DNA of 64,000 nucleotides, from positions 62,001 to 126,000 of the forward strand of contig CAWDIJ010000005.1 in the NCBI GenBank assembly GCA_963802375.1, given 5' to 3'. The notes beneath the pieces were generated by a model that saw only the letters and a list, made by a program, of their open reading frames with translations, was not told where the DNA came from and did not search any database. Each line of letters starts with the position of its first letter. Positions within the stretch are counted from its first letter, which is position 1. Positions 32,256 to 40,222 of this stretch are shown here, piece by piece. This DNA is from JACDAN01 sp963802375 (lineage in GTDB: Bacteria; Actinomycetota; Thermoleophilia; Gaiellales; Gaiellaceae). A program made the position numbers and the translations under genes.

Positions 32256-33349
32256 CAGCGAACGGGAGCGCCGACGGCGGAGCGGACCGTCTCGACCACG
32301 CGCTCCTGGATCTCCGGCGCGATCCCCGGCCACAGCGGGACCGAGAGGTTCTCCGTGGCTGCGCGCTCGGTCTCGGGCAGCGAGCCCGGCTCGTAGCCGA
32401 GGAAGCGCAGGGCGGGCTGGAGGTGGAGCGGGGTCGTGTAGTAGGTCGCGGAGGCGATGTCGGCTGCGCTCAACGCCTCGCGGATCCGGTCGCGCTCTGG
32501 CGACCGTGAAACGATCAGGTGATAGACGTGGCCGGGCTCGTCCTCCGGCAACTCGACGAGGTCGCCGAGCCCGAGGTCGGCGTAGCGAGCAGCAGCCTCG
32601 CGCCGGCTGCGAGTCCACTCGTCGAGGTGCTCCAGGAAGACGCGCAGGAAGGCAGCCTGCAGCTCGTCGAGTCGCGAGTTGTAGCCGACGAAGTCGAACG
32701 TGGTCTTGTCGCGTGAGCCGTGGAACGCGAGCATCCGGATCCTCTCGGCGAGGTCTTCGTCGTTGGCGGTCACCAACCCTCCATCGCCGAGGCAGAAGAG
32801 GTTCTTGGTCGGGTAGAAGCTGAAGGTCGAGGCGACGCCTGTCTGCGCGATGCCGGGGGCACCGAACGCCTGCGCCGCGTCCTCGATCATCGGGACGCCG
32901 AGCGCCGCGAGCTCGGCCGTCGGCGCCGGGCGGCCGAAGAGGTGGACGGGCATGATCGCCTTCGTCCGGTCGGTGATCCGGCCGGAGACATCCTCCGGGT
33001 CCAGGTTGAGCGTGGCGGCGTCGATGTCCGCGAAGACCGGTGTCGCGCCGCGCCGGGCGATCGACTCGGCCGTCGCGTAGAACGTGAACGCCGGGCAGAT
33101 CACCTCGTCGCCGGGCCCGATGCCCATCGCGTCGAGCACGAGGACGAGCGCGTCGGTCCCGTTCGCGACGCCGACCGCCCGCCGGACGCCGAGGTACGCC
33201 GCGGCCTCCTCCTCGAACGCCTTCACGTTCGGGCCACGGATGAACTGGGCGGACTCGAGGACCCCCTCGAACCGGCTCCGCAGCTCCTCCGTCAGCGGCG
33301 CGTACTGCGCCTGGACGTCAACCAGCGGGATCTTCGGCACGGCGGTCAA
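32255..33349 (-). CDS. DegT/DnrJ/EryC1/StrS sugar aminotransferase
   Basis: PLP-dependent aminotransferase of 364 residues acting on keto-sugar nucleotides such as the product of the neighbouring dehydratase. Motifs are VGVANGTDALVLVL, DEVICPAFTFYATAESI, IEDAAQAFG and the PLP-lysine segment TFSFYPTKNLFCLGDGG. The start is TTG at 33349, with GAGGGG as SD eight bases upstream; both the SD and the base before the start belong to the base stem of hairpin element B. A GTG three codons downstream is an alternative. Confidence 0.9.
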   Translation of the reverse strand: MTAVPKIPLVDVQAQYAPLTEELRSRFEGVLESAQFIRGPNVKAFEEEAAAYLGVRRAVGVANGTDALVLVLDAMGIGPGDEVICPAFTFYATAESIARRGATPVFADIDAATLNLDPEDVSGRITDRTKAIMPVHLFGRPAPTAELAALGVPMIEDAAQAFGAPGIAQTGVASTFSFYPTKNLFCLGDGGLVTANDEDLAERIRMLAFHGSRDKTTFDFVGYNSRLDELQAAFLRVFLEHLDEWTRSRREAAARYADLGLGDLVELPEDEPGHVYHLIVSRSPERDRIREALSAADIASATYYTTPLHLQPALRFLGYEPGSLPETERAATENLSVPLWPGIAPEIQERVVETVRSAVGAPVR

Positions 33350-33350
33350 T

Positions 33351-33523
33351 GCTAGCCCCTCACCCGGCGATGCCCGCCACAGCCCGGAACGGCTGCGGAG
33401 ACGGCGCAGGGCTGCGTCCTCAGTCGGGCACGTATCTCATTGATACGTGCCCTCCCTGCGTCCTTCCCCTGCTTGCTCCTCGGGCGTCCGGACTGGGGCA
33501 GCATCACCGGGCGAGGGGCCAGC
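33351..33523 (-). repeat. Long hairpin element B (173 bp) between DedA and the DegT aminotransferase
   Basis: Terminal arms GCTAGCCCCTCACCCGG (left) and CCGGGCGAGGGGCCAGC (right) pair over the full base. The minus-strand core has GGACGCAGG (33455-33463) and CTGAGGACGC (33414-33423) facing each other in an internal loop. The apical stem GGGCACGTATC/GATACGTGCCC (33426-33452) is perfect. All five transition differences in the outer arms would be G-U pairs in minus-strand RNA. The DedA stop codon falls in the apical loop. A small perfect palindrome (33511-33530) overlaps the right end. Confidence 0.85.
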
Positions 33524-34177
33524 CCCTCGCCTATGACGCCAGATTCCGGCCACGATGAGCAGGAGAATCGCCGCGGCGACGACGTATTCCGCGTACCGGA
33601 AGCTGTGGTGGAAGTCCTCCCACTGGGAGCCGGCGGCCCAGCCGGCGCCCGCGAACGCGAATGCCCAGACCACCGAGCCGGGGATCGTCAGCAGCGTGTA
33701 GCGGCCGAGCGGCATGCGGAAGACGCCGGCCGGAATCGCGATGAACGAGCGCACGACCGGCGTCACGCGCCCGATCGCGACCGCCCAGTCGCCGAAGCGG
33801 TCGAACCACGCCTCCGCCCTCTGGAGCGTGTGCGGCGTCACGTGCAGCCAGCGCCCGTGGCGCTCGATGAACGGGCGCCCGCCGTAGTAGCCGATCACCC
33901 AGCCGGCGATCGAGCCGAGGATGTACCCGAGCGCGCCTGCCGTCGCCATCGCGACGTAGGCCCAGGGCTCCGACTCGATCGGCTCGCCGAACAGCACGAC
34001 GCTCTGCCCGGCGAATGCGCCGGCGGCGACGGCGCCGGCGTAGACCATCACGAGCTCGCTCGCGGCAGGCAGCACGGCGTCGACGAACATCAGGATGAAC
34101 ACGGCGTAGATCCCGTGGTCGCCGATGATCTCGGTGAGCGCGTCCGTAATCGCGCTCAGGACTGAGGCTTGGAGCAC
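33437..34177 (-). CDS. DedA/SNARE-associated family membrane protein
   Basis: Integral membrane protein of 246 residues (DedA/VTT domain), from GTG 34177. It shows AGALGYILGSIAGWVIGYYGG, the conserved GRVTPVVRSFIAIPAGVFRM and a C-terminal helix. DedA proteins are thought to flip undecaprenyl phosphate or other lipids. The last 29 codons (GAGPSPGDAAPVRTPEEQ onward) are encoded by one arm of hairpin element B and look like an unstructured add-on, so the original stop may have been displaced when the element arose. Confidence 0.85.
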   Translation of the reverse strand: MLQASVLSAITDALTEIIGDHGIYAVFILMFVDAVLPAASELVMVYAGAVAAGAFAGQSVVLFGEPIESEPWAYVAMATAGALGYILGSIAGWVIGYYGGRPFIERHGRWLHVTPHTLQRAEAWFDRFGDWAVAIGRVTPVVRSFIAIPAGVFRMPLGRYTLLTIPGSVVWAFAFAGAGWAAGSQWEDFHHSFRYAEYVVAAAILLLIVAGIWRHRRGAGPSPGDAAPVRTPEEQAGEGRREGTYQ

Positions 34178-34195
34178 CGGCCGAGTGTAGGGGCG

Positions 34196-35929
34196 CTAGC
34201 GGCGGCGCACGCGGAACGAGCGGGCCAGCTCGGCACGGCCGACCGAGTTCGTCGCGACCACGCGCGCCAGGTAGGTGCCCGAATAGACCGGCTTGCCGTT
34301 CGGGTACTTGCCGTTCCAGAGCAGCGCGGTCTTGCCGGCTCGGGCGTTGAAGTTCCGCACGACGCGGAGCAGCTGGCCCGTCTTCGACGTGATCGTGACG
34401 CTGACGCGCGCAGGGCGCGTGAGCGTGAAGCCGATCGACAGGCGCCCGCCGCGCTTCCGTCCCACCGTCATGCGCGACGGCTGGACGGAGATGAACCCGA
34501 GCGTGTTGTTGAGGCTGAACGATCGTTCGGCGGTCGACCGGCGGCCCTCGGAGTCCACGGCCGTGATCGACCAGCGGTAGCGGCCCTCGGGCTCCGTTTG
34601 GCGAGTCCGACTCGCCCGGGTGCCGCCGGCGAACGCGAACTTGTAGAGACCCGGCTTGCGGTCTCCCGAGTCGATCGTGCGGGCGACGCCGCCGGGCCCG
34701 GTCAGTGTCGCCGTGACCGTCGACGGCTTGACGATCTTGTACTCGAGCCGCTGCCGGTCGCCGGCGCCGTCGCCGTTCGGCGAGAACGACAGCTCCGTCT
34801 CCGGCGCGTGCACGCCGTAGTACATGACCAGGAGCGCCTCGGAGACGAGCCGCTCGCCGCCGCTGTCCGAAGGACGGCTCAGGAGCTGTCCGCCGAACGC
34901 CATCGTGGACGAGCCGCCCGCGTCGAGCGCCGAGGCCGTCACGACGCCGAGCCGAGCCATCGTCTGCGCCAGCTCGAAGTTCGTCATCCCCGAGGAGTAG
35001 CCCGGCCGCCGTCCGTCGACCACGAGCATCACGATGCGCCCGTCCGAGCGCTGGCCCACCGCTGTCCTCGGGTGCCTGCGGTTGAGGTGGTAGGTGCCGA
35101 AGTCCTCCGCGGGGCGGAAGATCGGACGGCCCTGCCGGATCAGCTCGGGGCCGCCGCCCAGCGCCTCCGGCACGTCCCGCCATTCTGGGCGAAGGACGAG
35201 CCGGACGCTGACCGTGTCGGCAGCTACGGCCTCGACGGCCATCCGCTGCGCCTGCGTCCCTCGCGCCGCCAGGACGGCGCCTCCGGGCGGGATCGGCGTG
35301 CCGCCGCGCCGGTTCTCCGAGACGAACCCGACCAGGTCGGCGTTCGGCGTCGCGGACGGGAAGGGCGACAGCACCGCCTCGAACACGCCCGGGGTCGCGG
35401 GAGTCGTCGCGCCGTAGGACGGCGTGTACAGCGTCGTCCCGTTCGGGCCCGGCGGACGGTTGACGAGCTGGATCGGCCGGCGCGGGCCAGATCCCTGCCA
35501 GGTGCCGAGCATCGAGATCCGATCGACGCGAAGGTTCCCGACCGTGTCGACTCCGAGCATCGACCGCTTCGGGTGCGGCGTCGTGCGGAGGACGCCGTCC
35601 TGGATCAGCCCGCTCGAGGGGATGCCGTCAGCCCACGTGAAGAGGTCGCCGTTGACGCCGGCAACGGTTGCGCTCGCCTCGGCGCGCCGCTGCATCGACG
35701 TCACGCGCTCGCGGCCGACGGCCGCGCCGTTCGAGAGCACAGGCTTGAGGCCGTAGAGACCACCGGCAGGCTTCGGCGCCGTGAGGATGTGCATCGCCTG
35801 CGGCCCGAAGCGGGTGAACTGCAGCCGCTTCTCGTAGGTGACGCCGGGCATCAGCAGCTGCTGCGCCGCCGCCGCGGGAGACGCAAAAATGCCTGCGAGC
35901 AGGCAGAAAATGATCGCCTTCCTCAGCAT
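34196..35929 (-). CDS. Secreted phosphodiester glycosidase (NAGPA-like) with FlgD-type C-terminal domain
   Basis: Exported protein of 577 residues with signal LRKAIIFCLLAGIFASPAAA. The NAGPA/DUF2233 domain (about 60-375) has VNGDLFTWADGIPSSGLIQD, MLVVDGRRPGYSSGMTNFEL and SALDAGGSSTMAFGG, the catalytic and metal-binding blocks. Ig/FlgD-like modules follow from about residue 385 (ELSFSPNGDGAGD and NGKYPNGKPVYSGTY). It probably trims surface glycans or teichoic-acid-like linkages, which fits the polysaccharide genes to its left. Confidence 0.86.
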   Translation of the reverse strand: MLRKAIIFCLLAGIFASPAAAAQQLLMPGVTYEKRLQFTRFGPQAMHILTAPKPAGGLYGLKPVLSNGAAVGRERVTSMQRRAEASATVAGVNGDLFTWADGIPSSGLIQDGVLRTTPHPKRSMLGVDTVGNLRVDRISMLGTWQGSGPRRPIQLVNRPPGPNGTTLYTPSYGATTPATPGVFEAVLSPFPSATPNADLVGFVSENRRGGTPIPPGGAVLAARGTQAQRMAVEAVAADTVSVRLVLRPEWRDVPEALGGGPELIRQGRPIFRPAEDFGTYHLNRRHPRTAVGQRSDGRIVMLVVDGRRPGYSSGMTNFELAQTMARLGVVTASALDAGGSSTMAFGGQLLSRPSDSGGERLVSEALLVMYYGVHAPETELSFSPNGDGAGDRQRLEYKIVKPSTVTATLTGPGGVARTIDSGDRKPGLYKFAFAGGTRASRTRQTEPEGRYRWSITAVDSEGRRSTAERSFSLNNTLGFISVQPSRMTVGRKRGGRLSIGFTLTRPARVSVTITSKTGQLLRVVRNFNARAGKTALLWNGKYPNGKPVYSGTYLARVVATNSVGRAELARSFRVRRR

Positions 35930-36008
35930 CGACCGCGGCTGAGGCTACCCGATAACAGGAACCGTCAAGGCTGCCTTTACAGCATTCGTACACGGGTAGG
36001 GTGCTGGG

Positions 36009-36968
36009 GTGGAGCGTGCGATCGAAGTCCGTGGCCTCGTCCGCGAGTTCAAGGGCGGGATTCATGCGGTCGCCGGCATCGACCTCGATGTCGCCCCCGG
36101 CGAGATCTACGGCTTCCTGGGCCCGAACGGCGCCGGCAAGTCGACGACCGTCCACATGCTCACGACCCTCCTTCCGCCCACGGCGGGCAGCGCGAAGGTC
36201 GGCGGGTACGACATCGTCACGGACGGACCGGCGGTGCGCAGGACGATCGGCGCGGCGCTCCAAGAGGCAGCTCTCGACCCGCTTCTTACCGGCCGCGAGC
36301 ACCTGAAGCTCCAGCTCGCGCTCCATGGGATCCCACGCGCCGAGCGGGACGGCCGGACCGACGAGCTCCTCGAGCGCGTGGGTCTCCGGCTGGCCGCGGA
36401 CCGGAAGATCAGCGGCTACTCGGGCGGAATGAAGCGCCGCCTCGATCTGGCGCTCGCCCTGGCGCACCATCCGCGGATCCTCTTCCTCGACGAGCCGACC
36501 ACCGGGCTCGACCCGCAGAGCCGCAGCGCGCTCTGGGACGAGGTCGTGCGGCTCAAGCGGGCCGACGGCGTGACTGTCTTCCTGACGACCCAGTACCTCG
36601 AGGAGGCCGACGTCCTCGCCGACCGGGTCGGGATCATCGACCACGGCCGGATCGTCGCCGAGGGAACGCCGGCGGCCCTGAAGGCGGAAATCGGCCGGCC
36701 GACCGTGGAGGCGGTTCCGACCGAGGACACCGAGCCCGGCCGTCTCGAGGAGATCTTCGAGCGGTTCGGCGAGCTCCAGCCGTCGACGGCGGGGGTCGCC
36801 GTCCGCCTGGACGGCAAGGGCGGCCTCGCCGACGTCGTGCGCGCACTCGACTCGGCGCAGGTCACCGTCGCTGCGCTCCATCTGCACGCGCCGACGCTGG
36901 ACGACGTGTTCCTGGCGAAGACCGGTCGCTCGCTCGAGGGCGAGGAAGAGCCTCCCGAGCCGGAATGA
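36009..36968 (+). CDS. ABC exporter ATPase (DrrA family)
   Basis: Cytoplasmic ATPase of 319 residues from GTG 36009. Walker A is GPNGAGKSTTVHML, the signature YSGGMKRRLDLALAL, and Walker B ILFLDEPTTGLDPQSR. The C-terminal 100 residues match the extended domain of daunorubicin-resistance-type DrrA ATPases. It forms a three-gene operon with two permeases, overlapping the first by 4 bases. The exported compound is unknown. Confidence 0.93.
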   Translation: MERAIEVRGLVREFKGGIHAVAGIDLDVAPGEIYGFLGPNGAGKSTTVHMLTTLLPPTAGSAKVGGYDIVTDGPAVRRTIGAALQEAALDPLLTGREHLKLQLALHGIPRAERDGRTDELLERVGLRLAADRKISGYSGGMKRRLDLALALAHHPRILFLDEPTTGLDPQSRSALWDEVVRLKRADGVTVFLTTQYLEEADVLADRVGIIDHGRIVAEGTPAALKAEIGRPTVEAVPTEDTEPGRLEEIFERFGELQPSTAGVAVRLDGKGGLADVVRALDSAQVTVAALHLHAPTLDDVFLAKTGRSLEGEEEPPEPE

Positions 36969-37738
36969 CTCTGGCGTCGCAGGTCCTCAACCTGGCCAGG
37001 CGCTCGGTGATCCGCACCATTCGCCAGCCCGCGAACTGGATCACGCCGCTCATCTTCCCGCTGGCGCTGATGGCTGTGAACACTGGTGGCCTCGACGCGG
37101 CCACTAGCCTCCCCGGCTTCCCGACGGACTCGTTCCTCGCGTTCTTCCTCGCCTTCCCGTTCATCCAGGGCGCGCTCTTCTCGACCGTGAACGCCGGTGT
37201 CGACCTCGCGCGGGACATCCAGACCGGCTTCCTGAATCGCCTGGCACTCACGCCGATGCAGAGCGCGGCGCTGCTCGTCGGTCACCTCGGAGGGGTGATC
37301 GTGATGGGCGTCGTGCAGGCAATCTGGTACCTGGCCGTCGGTCTCGCGATTGGCGTGCGCATAGAGACCGGCGTCCTCGGCACGGTGGTGATCTTCGTCC
37401 TCGCCGTGCTGATCGTGACTGCCTTCGGCTCTTTCGGGGCCCTTGCCGCGCTCCGCACCGGCTCGACAGAGGCGGTGCACAGCCTGTTTCCGGTCTTCTT
37501 CGTGTTCCTGTTCATCTCGTCGATGAACCTCCCCCGTAACCTGATCGAGACGGACTGGTTCCGGACCGCGGCGTCGCTGAACCCGGTCTCGTACCTGATC
37601 GAGGCGATCCGGAGCTTGGTCATCGAGGGGTGGAACGAGGAGGCGCTCGCGCTCGGGTTCTCGATCTCGATCGGCCTGGCGATCGTCGGGCTCACCCTCT
37701 CGTCGCTCTCGCTGCGGACCCGGATGGAGCGGACGTGA
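36965..37738 (+). CDS. ABC-2 type exporter permease, first subunit
   Basis: Six-helix ABC-2 permease of 257 residues. It has a cytoplasmic N terminus (RRSVIRTIRQPANWITPLIF), the loop ARDIQTGFLNRLALTPM that docks on the ATPase, and SLNPVSYLIEAIRSLVIEGW, typical of DrrB-like proteins. The ATG overlaps the ATPase stop; the end overlaps the GTG of the second permease. Two unequal permeases imply a heterodimeric exporter. Confidence 0.9.
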   Translation: MTLASQVLNLARRSVIRTIRQPANWITPLIFPLALMAVNTGGLDAATSLPGFPTDSFLAFFLAFPFIQGALFSTVNAGVDLARDIQTGFLNRLALTPMQSAALLVGHLGGVIVMGVVQAIWYLAVGLAIGVRIETGVLGTVVIFVLAVLIVTAFGSFGALAALRTGSTEAVHSLFPVFFVFLFISSMNLPRNLIETDWFRTAASLNPVSYLIEAIRSLVIEGWNEEALALGFSISIGLAIVGLTLSSLSLRTRMERT

Positions 37739-38511
37739 GGAGCACGCTCACCGTCGCGCTCGCCGTCGGCTGGCGGACGCTGCACAACAACTTCACGACG
37801 CCGTCGCTGCTGATCCCCGGGATCGCGTTCCCGATGTTCTTCTTCGTGGCGTTCGCCGGCGGGCTCTCGCGGGTGAACGACGTGCCCGGCTTCCAGTTCG
37901 CGGTCGGCTACACGGCCTTCCAGTTCGTCTTCGTGCTGCTTCAATCAGCGGCTTTTGCAGGAGTTTTCACAGGCTTTGGGATCGTCCGCGACTTCGAGAC
38001 CGGCTTCGCGCGCCGCCTGATGGTCGCCGCACCCGATCGGCGTGGGATTCTCCTCGGGTACGGGCTCGGCGCCCTCGGCCGCTGGGCCCTGACGGCGACG
38101 ATCCTCACCTGCGTCGCGATGATTGCCGGGATGGAGGTGGGCGGGAACGGCGTCGACGTCTTCGCGCTCTACGCGCTCGCCGCACTCGTGAACATGGTCG
38201 GCCTGCTGTGGTCGGCGGGCGTAGCGATGCGGTTCCGGACGCTCCAGGCGGCGCCGCTCATGCAGCTCCCGGTCTTCCTCTCACTCTTCTTCGCGCCGGT
38301 CTTCGTGCCGGTCGAGCTGCTCGCGGACTGGCTGGAGACGATCGCTCGCCTCAACCCGGTAACGCTGATGCTGGAGGCCGGCCGCAGCCTGATCGCCGGC
38401 GAGCCGACGCGCATCGCCGCCGGATTCGGCGCGGCTCTGGCGCTGATCGGGCTGTTCTCGATCTGGGCGGTGCGGGGACTGCGTCGGGCGGAGGCGGCCG
38501 GCAGCAGCTAG
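37735..38511 (+). CDS. ABC-2 type exporter permease, second subunit
   Basis: Six-helix ABC-2 permease of 258 residues from GTG 37735. Segments VRDFETGFARRLMVAAPDRRG and ARLNPVTLMLEAGRSLIAGE match those of the first subunit, showing that the two are diverged paralogues. It overlaps the first permease by 4 bases. Its stop overlaps the convergent YCII-like gene by 4 bases. Confidence 0.9.
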   Translation: MRSTLTVALAVGWRTLHNNFTTPSLLIPGIAFPMFFFVAFAGGLSRVNDVPGFQFAVGYTAFQFVFVLLQSAAFAGVFTGFGIVRDFETGFARRLMVAAPDRRGILLGYGLGALGRWALTATILTCVAMIAGMEVGGNGVDVFALYALAALVNMVGLLWSAGVAMRFRTLQAAPLMQLPVFLSLFFAPVFVPVELLADWLETIARLNPVTLMLEAGRSLIAGEPTRIAAGFGAALALIGLFSIWAVRGLRRAEAAGSS

Positions 38512-38807
38512 GGCCGGATGATCGCGTCCGGCATCGGGTGGAGCTCGAAGCCGAAGCCGGCCGGCGACGTGATCGCCGGGTCGCTCTCGGCGATCTCCTT
38601 CGCGGCGGCGTCGTCGTCCACCTCGAGCACGGCGATGCCGTACGTGCCGTTCGGATCCATGACCGGCCCGTACGCGATCGCCCGCCGACGCTCGACCAGG
38701 CCCGCCCAGTAGCCGAAGTGCTCCTGCATGACCGCGCCCTCGTCCTCGGTCATGTCGGCCGGGAAGGTCGGCCTCGGCGGGATCAGCCTGTAGAGGAAAT
38801 GGGGCAC
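38508..38807 (-). CDS. YCII-related domain protein (99 aa)
   Basis: Small cytoplasmic protein with the YciI-like fold: PHFLYRLIPPRPTF, EDEGAVMQEHFGYWAGLVER (with the conserved His) and AIAYGPVMDPNGTYGIAVLE. YCII domains are ferredoxin-like folds sometimes fused to regulators or dehydratases, with a proposed catalytic His-Asp pair. Its substrate is unknown. It lies 27 bases downstream of the Rieske oxygenase gene on the same strand. Confidence 0.82.
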   Translation of the reverse strand: MPHFLYRLIPPRPTFPADMTEDEGAVMQEHFGYWAGLVERRRAIAYGPVMDPNGTYGIAVLEVDDDAAAKEIAESDPAITSPAGFGFELHPMPDAIIRP

Positions 38808-38834
38808 GACGCGATTCTCCGCGGCGCGCCGGTC

Positions 38835-39845
38835 TTACGCAAGGGCATCGCGGACTCGGTCCTGGAAGGCGGCGACGAGCTGCTCGCTGTCCGGAAGCAG
38901 CCGGCCCTCGACGATCGCGCCGGACCCCGCGCCGCGCTGGACGGACTCGACGAGCTTCGCGTCCTCCCGCCCGACCTGGTCGTCGAACTCGAGGAACTCC
39001 TCGATCCAGACGTCGGTCTCGTCCGGTGCGAAGAAGTAGTCGAGCACCCGGCGCGTTCGGTCGGGCGCCAGAGGCAGGATCGGGCCGATCGAGAGGTTCG
39101 GCCGGCCCGGGAAGACATTGATCCCGGTGTTCGGCCAGATGAGGTGGAACTGACCCTCGGGAAGCGGCGCACCGGTGGGGTCCTTCAGCTGCCCGAACTG
39201 GCTCAGGTGCCAGGGCCTGCGCTCGAGCCGGTATTCGCCGGGCGAGGTCTCGACCATGGCCGAGAAGCCCGGGTGTGCGACGGCGCAGTGGTAGCACTCG
39301 AGGAAGTTCTCGGTCGCGATCTTCCAGTTCGCCGCGACCTCCCAGTCGACGCGGTGGTGGAACGCGAGGTCCTCGACGTCGATCCCTCCCTCCGCGAGCA
39401 TGGCCGGCACCTCGCCGAGTACCTCGTCGAGGGGAGGCGCCTCGCCGTCGAGGTTCACGAAGCGGAACTGGCCCCAGGCGCCGAGGCGGATCTCGACGAG
39501 ACCGAGCTCCCCGTCGCCCTGGAGCTCCTCCGATCGCGGCGCCGAGCGCAGCGCGCCGTCCAGCCCGTACGTCCAGGCGTGGTACGCGCACTGGAGCGAC
39601 TTCCGGCTTCCGGCCTCCTCGACGACGACGGAGCCGCGGTGCCGGCAGACGTTGACGAAGGCCCGCTCGGCGCCGCCCTCGTCCCGCACGGCGACGACCG
39701 GAACCCGGCCGGCCCAGCCGGGGACGACGTTCTGCTCGCCGAGGACGCCGACGTACTGCCAGCTGCGGCGGAAGATCGCGTCGTCCTCGCGCTCGAGCAC
39801 CCCGGGGTCGCGGTACCAGCTCCACGGCGTGGTGGCGAGCGTCAC
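38835..39845 (-). CDS. Rieske non-heme iron ring-hydroxylating oxygenase, alpha subunit
   Basis: Oxygenase of 336 residues. The Rieske [2Fe-2S] ligands are in CRHRG (residues about 67-71) and CAYHAWTYG (about 86). The mononuclear iron site has ENFLECYHCAVAHPGF, with the expected His and His ligands. The family hydroxylates or demethylates aromatic rings, carnitine-like amines and other substrates. No reductase or ferredoxin gene is adjacent, so partners must lie elsewhere. It overlaps the VOC gene upstream by 4 bases. Confidence 0.9.
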   Translation of the reverse strand: MTLATTPWSWYRDPGVLEREDDAIFRRSWQYVGVLGEQNVVPGWAGRVPVVAVRDEGGAERAFVNVCRHRGSVVVEEAGSRKSLQCAYHAWTYGLDGALRSAPRSEELQGDGELGLVEIRLGAWGQFRFVNLDGEAPPLDEVLGEVPAMLAEGGIDVEDLAFHHRVDWEVAANWKIATENFLECYHCAVAHPGFSAMVETSPGEYRLERRPWHLSQFGQLKDPTGAPLPEGQFHLIWPNTGINVFPGRPNLSIGPILPLAPDRTRRVLDYFFAPDETDVWIEEFLEFDDQVGREDAKLVESVQRGAGSGAIVEGRLLPDSEQLVAAFQDRVRDALA

Positions 39846-40222
39846 CCCGGTTGCGGCTCGTAGTCCTCAGGCGGCTCGAAGAACGTCACGAGGTTGCCGT
39901 CGTGGTCGATGACCGCGAACTCGCGGAAGCCCCAGGGCTTCTCCTCGAGCGGCGCGTTCGGGTGCACGATCTGCTCGACCCGGCAGTGCTCGTATAGCTC
40001 GTCGATGCCCCGGACGCCCACGCGGATCATGGTGTCCGACTTCTCGGGCGGGATCCCGCTCGGCCCCCAGAAGTGGATCCAGGTCTCGCCACGCCCGACG
40101 ATCCCGTACTCGTCCTCGGTATGGAAGATCGTGAAGCCGAGCCGGTCGCGGTACCAGCCCGCGCTCTGCTCGACATCGCGCGCCGGGATGATCGGGACTG
40201 CCGAGATGAACTCGGTGCTCAC
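39842..40222 (-). CDS. VOC-family (glyoxalase/bleomycin-resistance-like) protein
   Basis: Protein of 126 residues with one VOC module: AVPIIPARDVEQSAGWYRDR at the start and FREFAVIDHDGNLVTFFEP at the end. The module usually dimerises to make a metal or ligand pocket; HxxxE-type ligands are plausible (IHFWG, FFEP). The GTG start at 40222 overlaps the stop of the UbiA fusion gene (GTGA). Function is unknown. Confidence 0.85.
   Translation of the reverse strand: MSTEFISAVPIIPARDVEQSAGWYRDRLGFTIFHTEDEYGIVGRGETWIHFWGPSGIPPEKSDTMIRVGVRGIDELYEHCRVEQIVHPNAPLEEKPWGFREFAVIDHDGNLVTFFEPPEDYEPQPG

Noticed and set aside
34169..36000. A very long plus-strand open frame opposite the phosphodiester glycosidase gene
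   Set aside because: It is rich in Arg and Pro and opposite a gene with a signal peptide and clear domain motifs. Long antisense frames are expected at this GC content.
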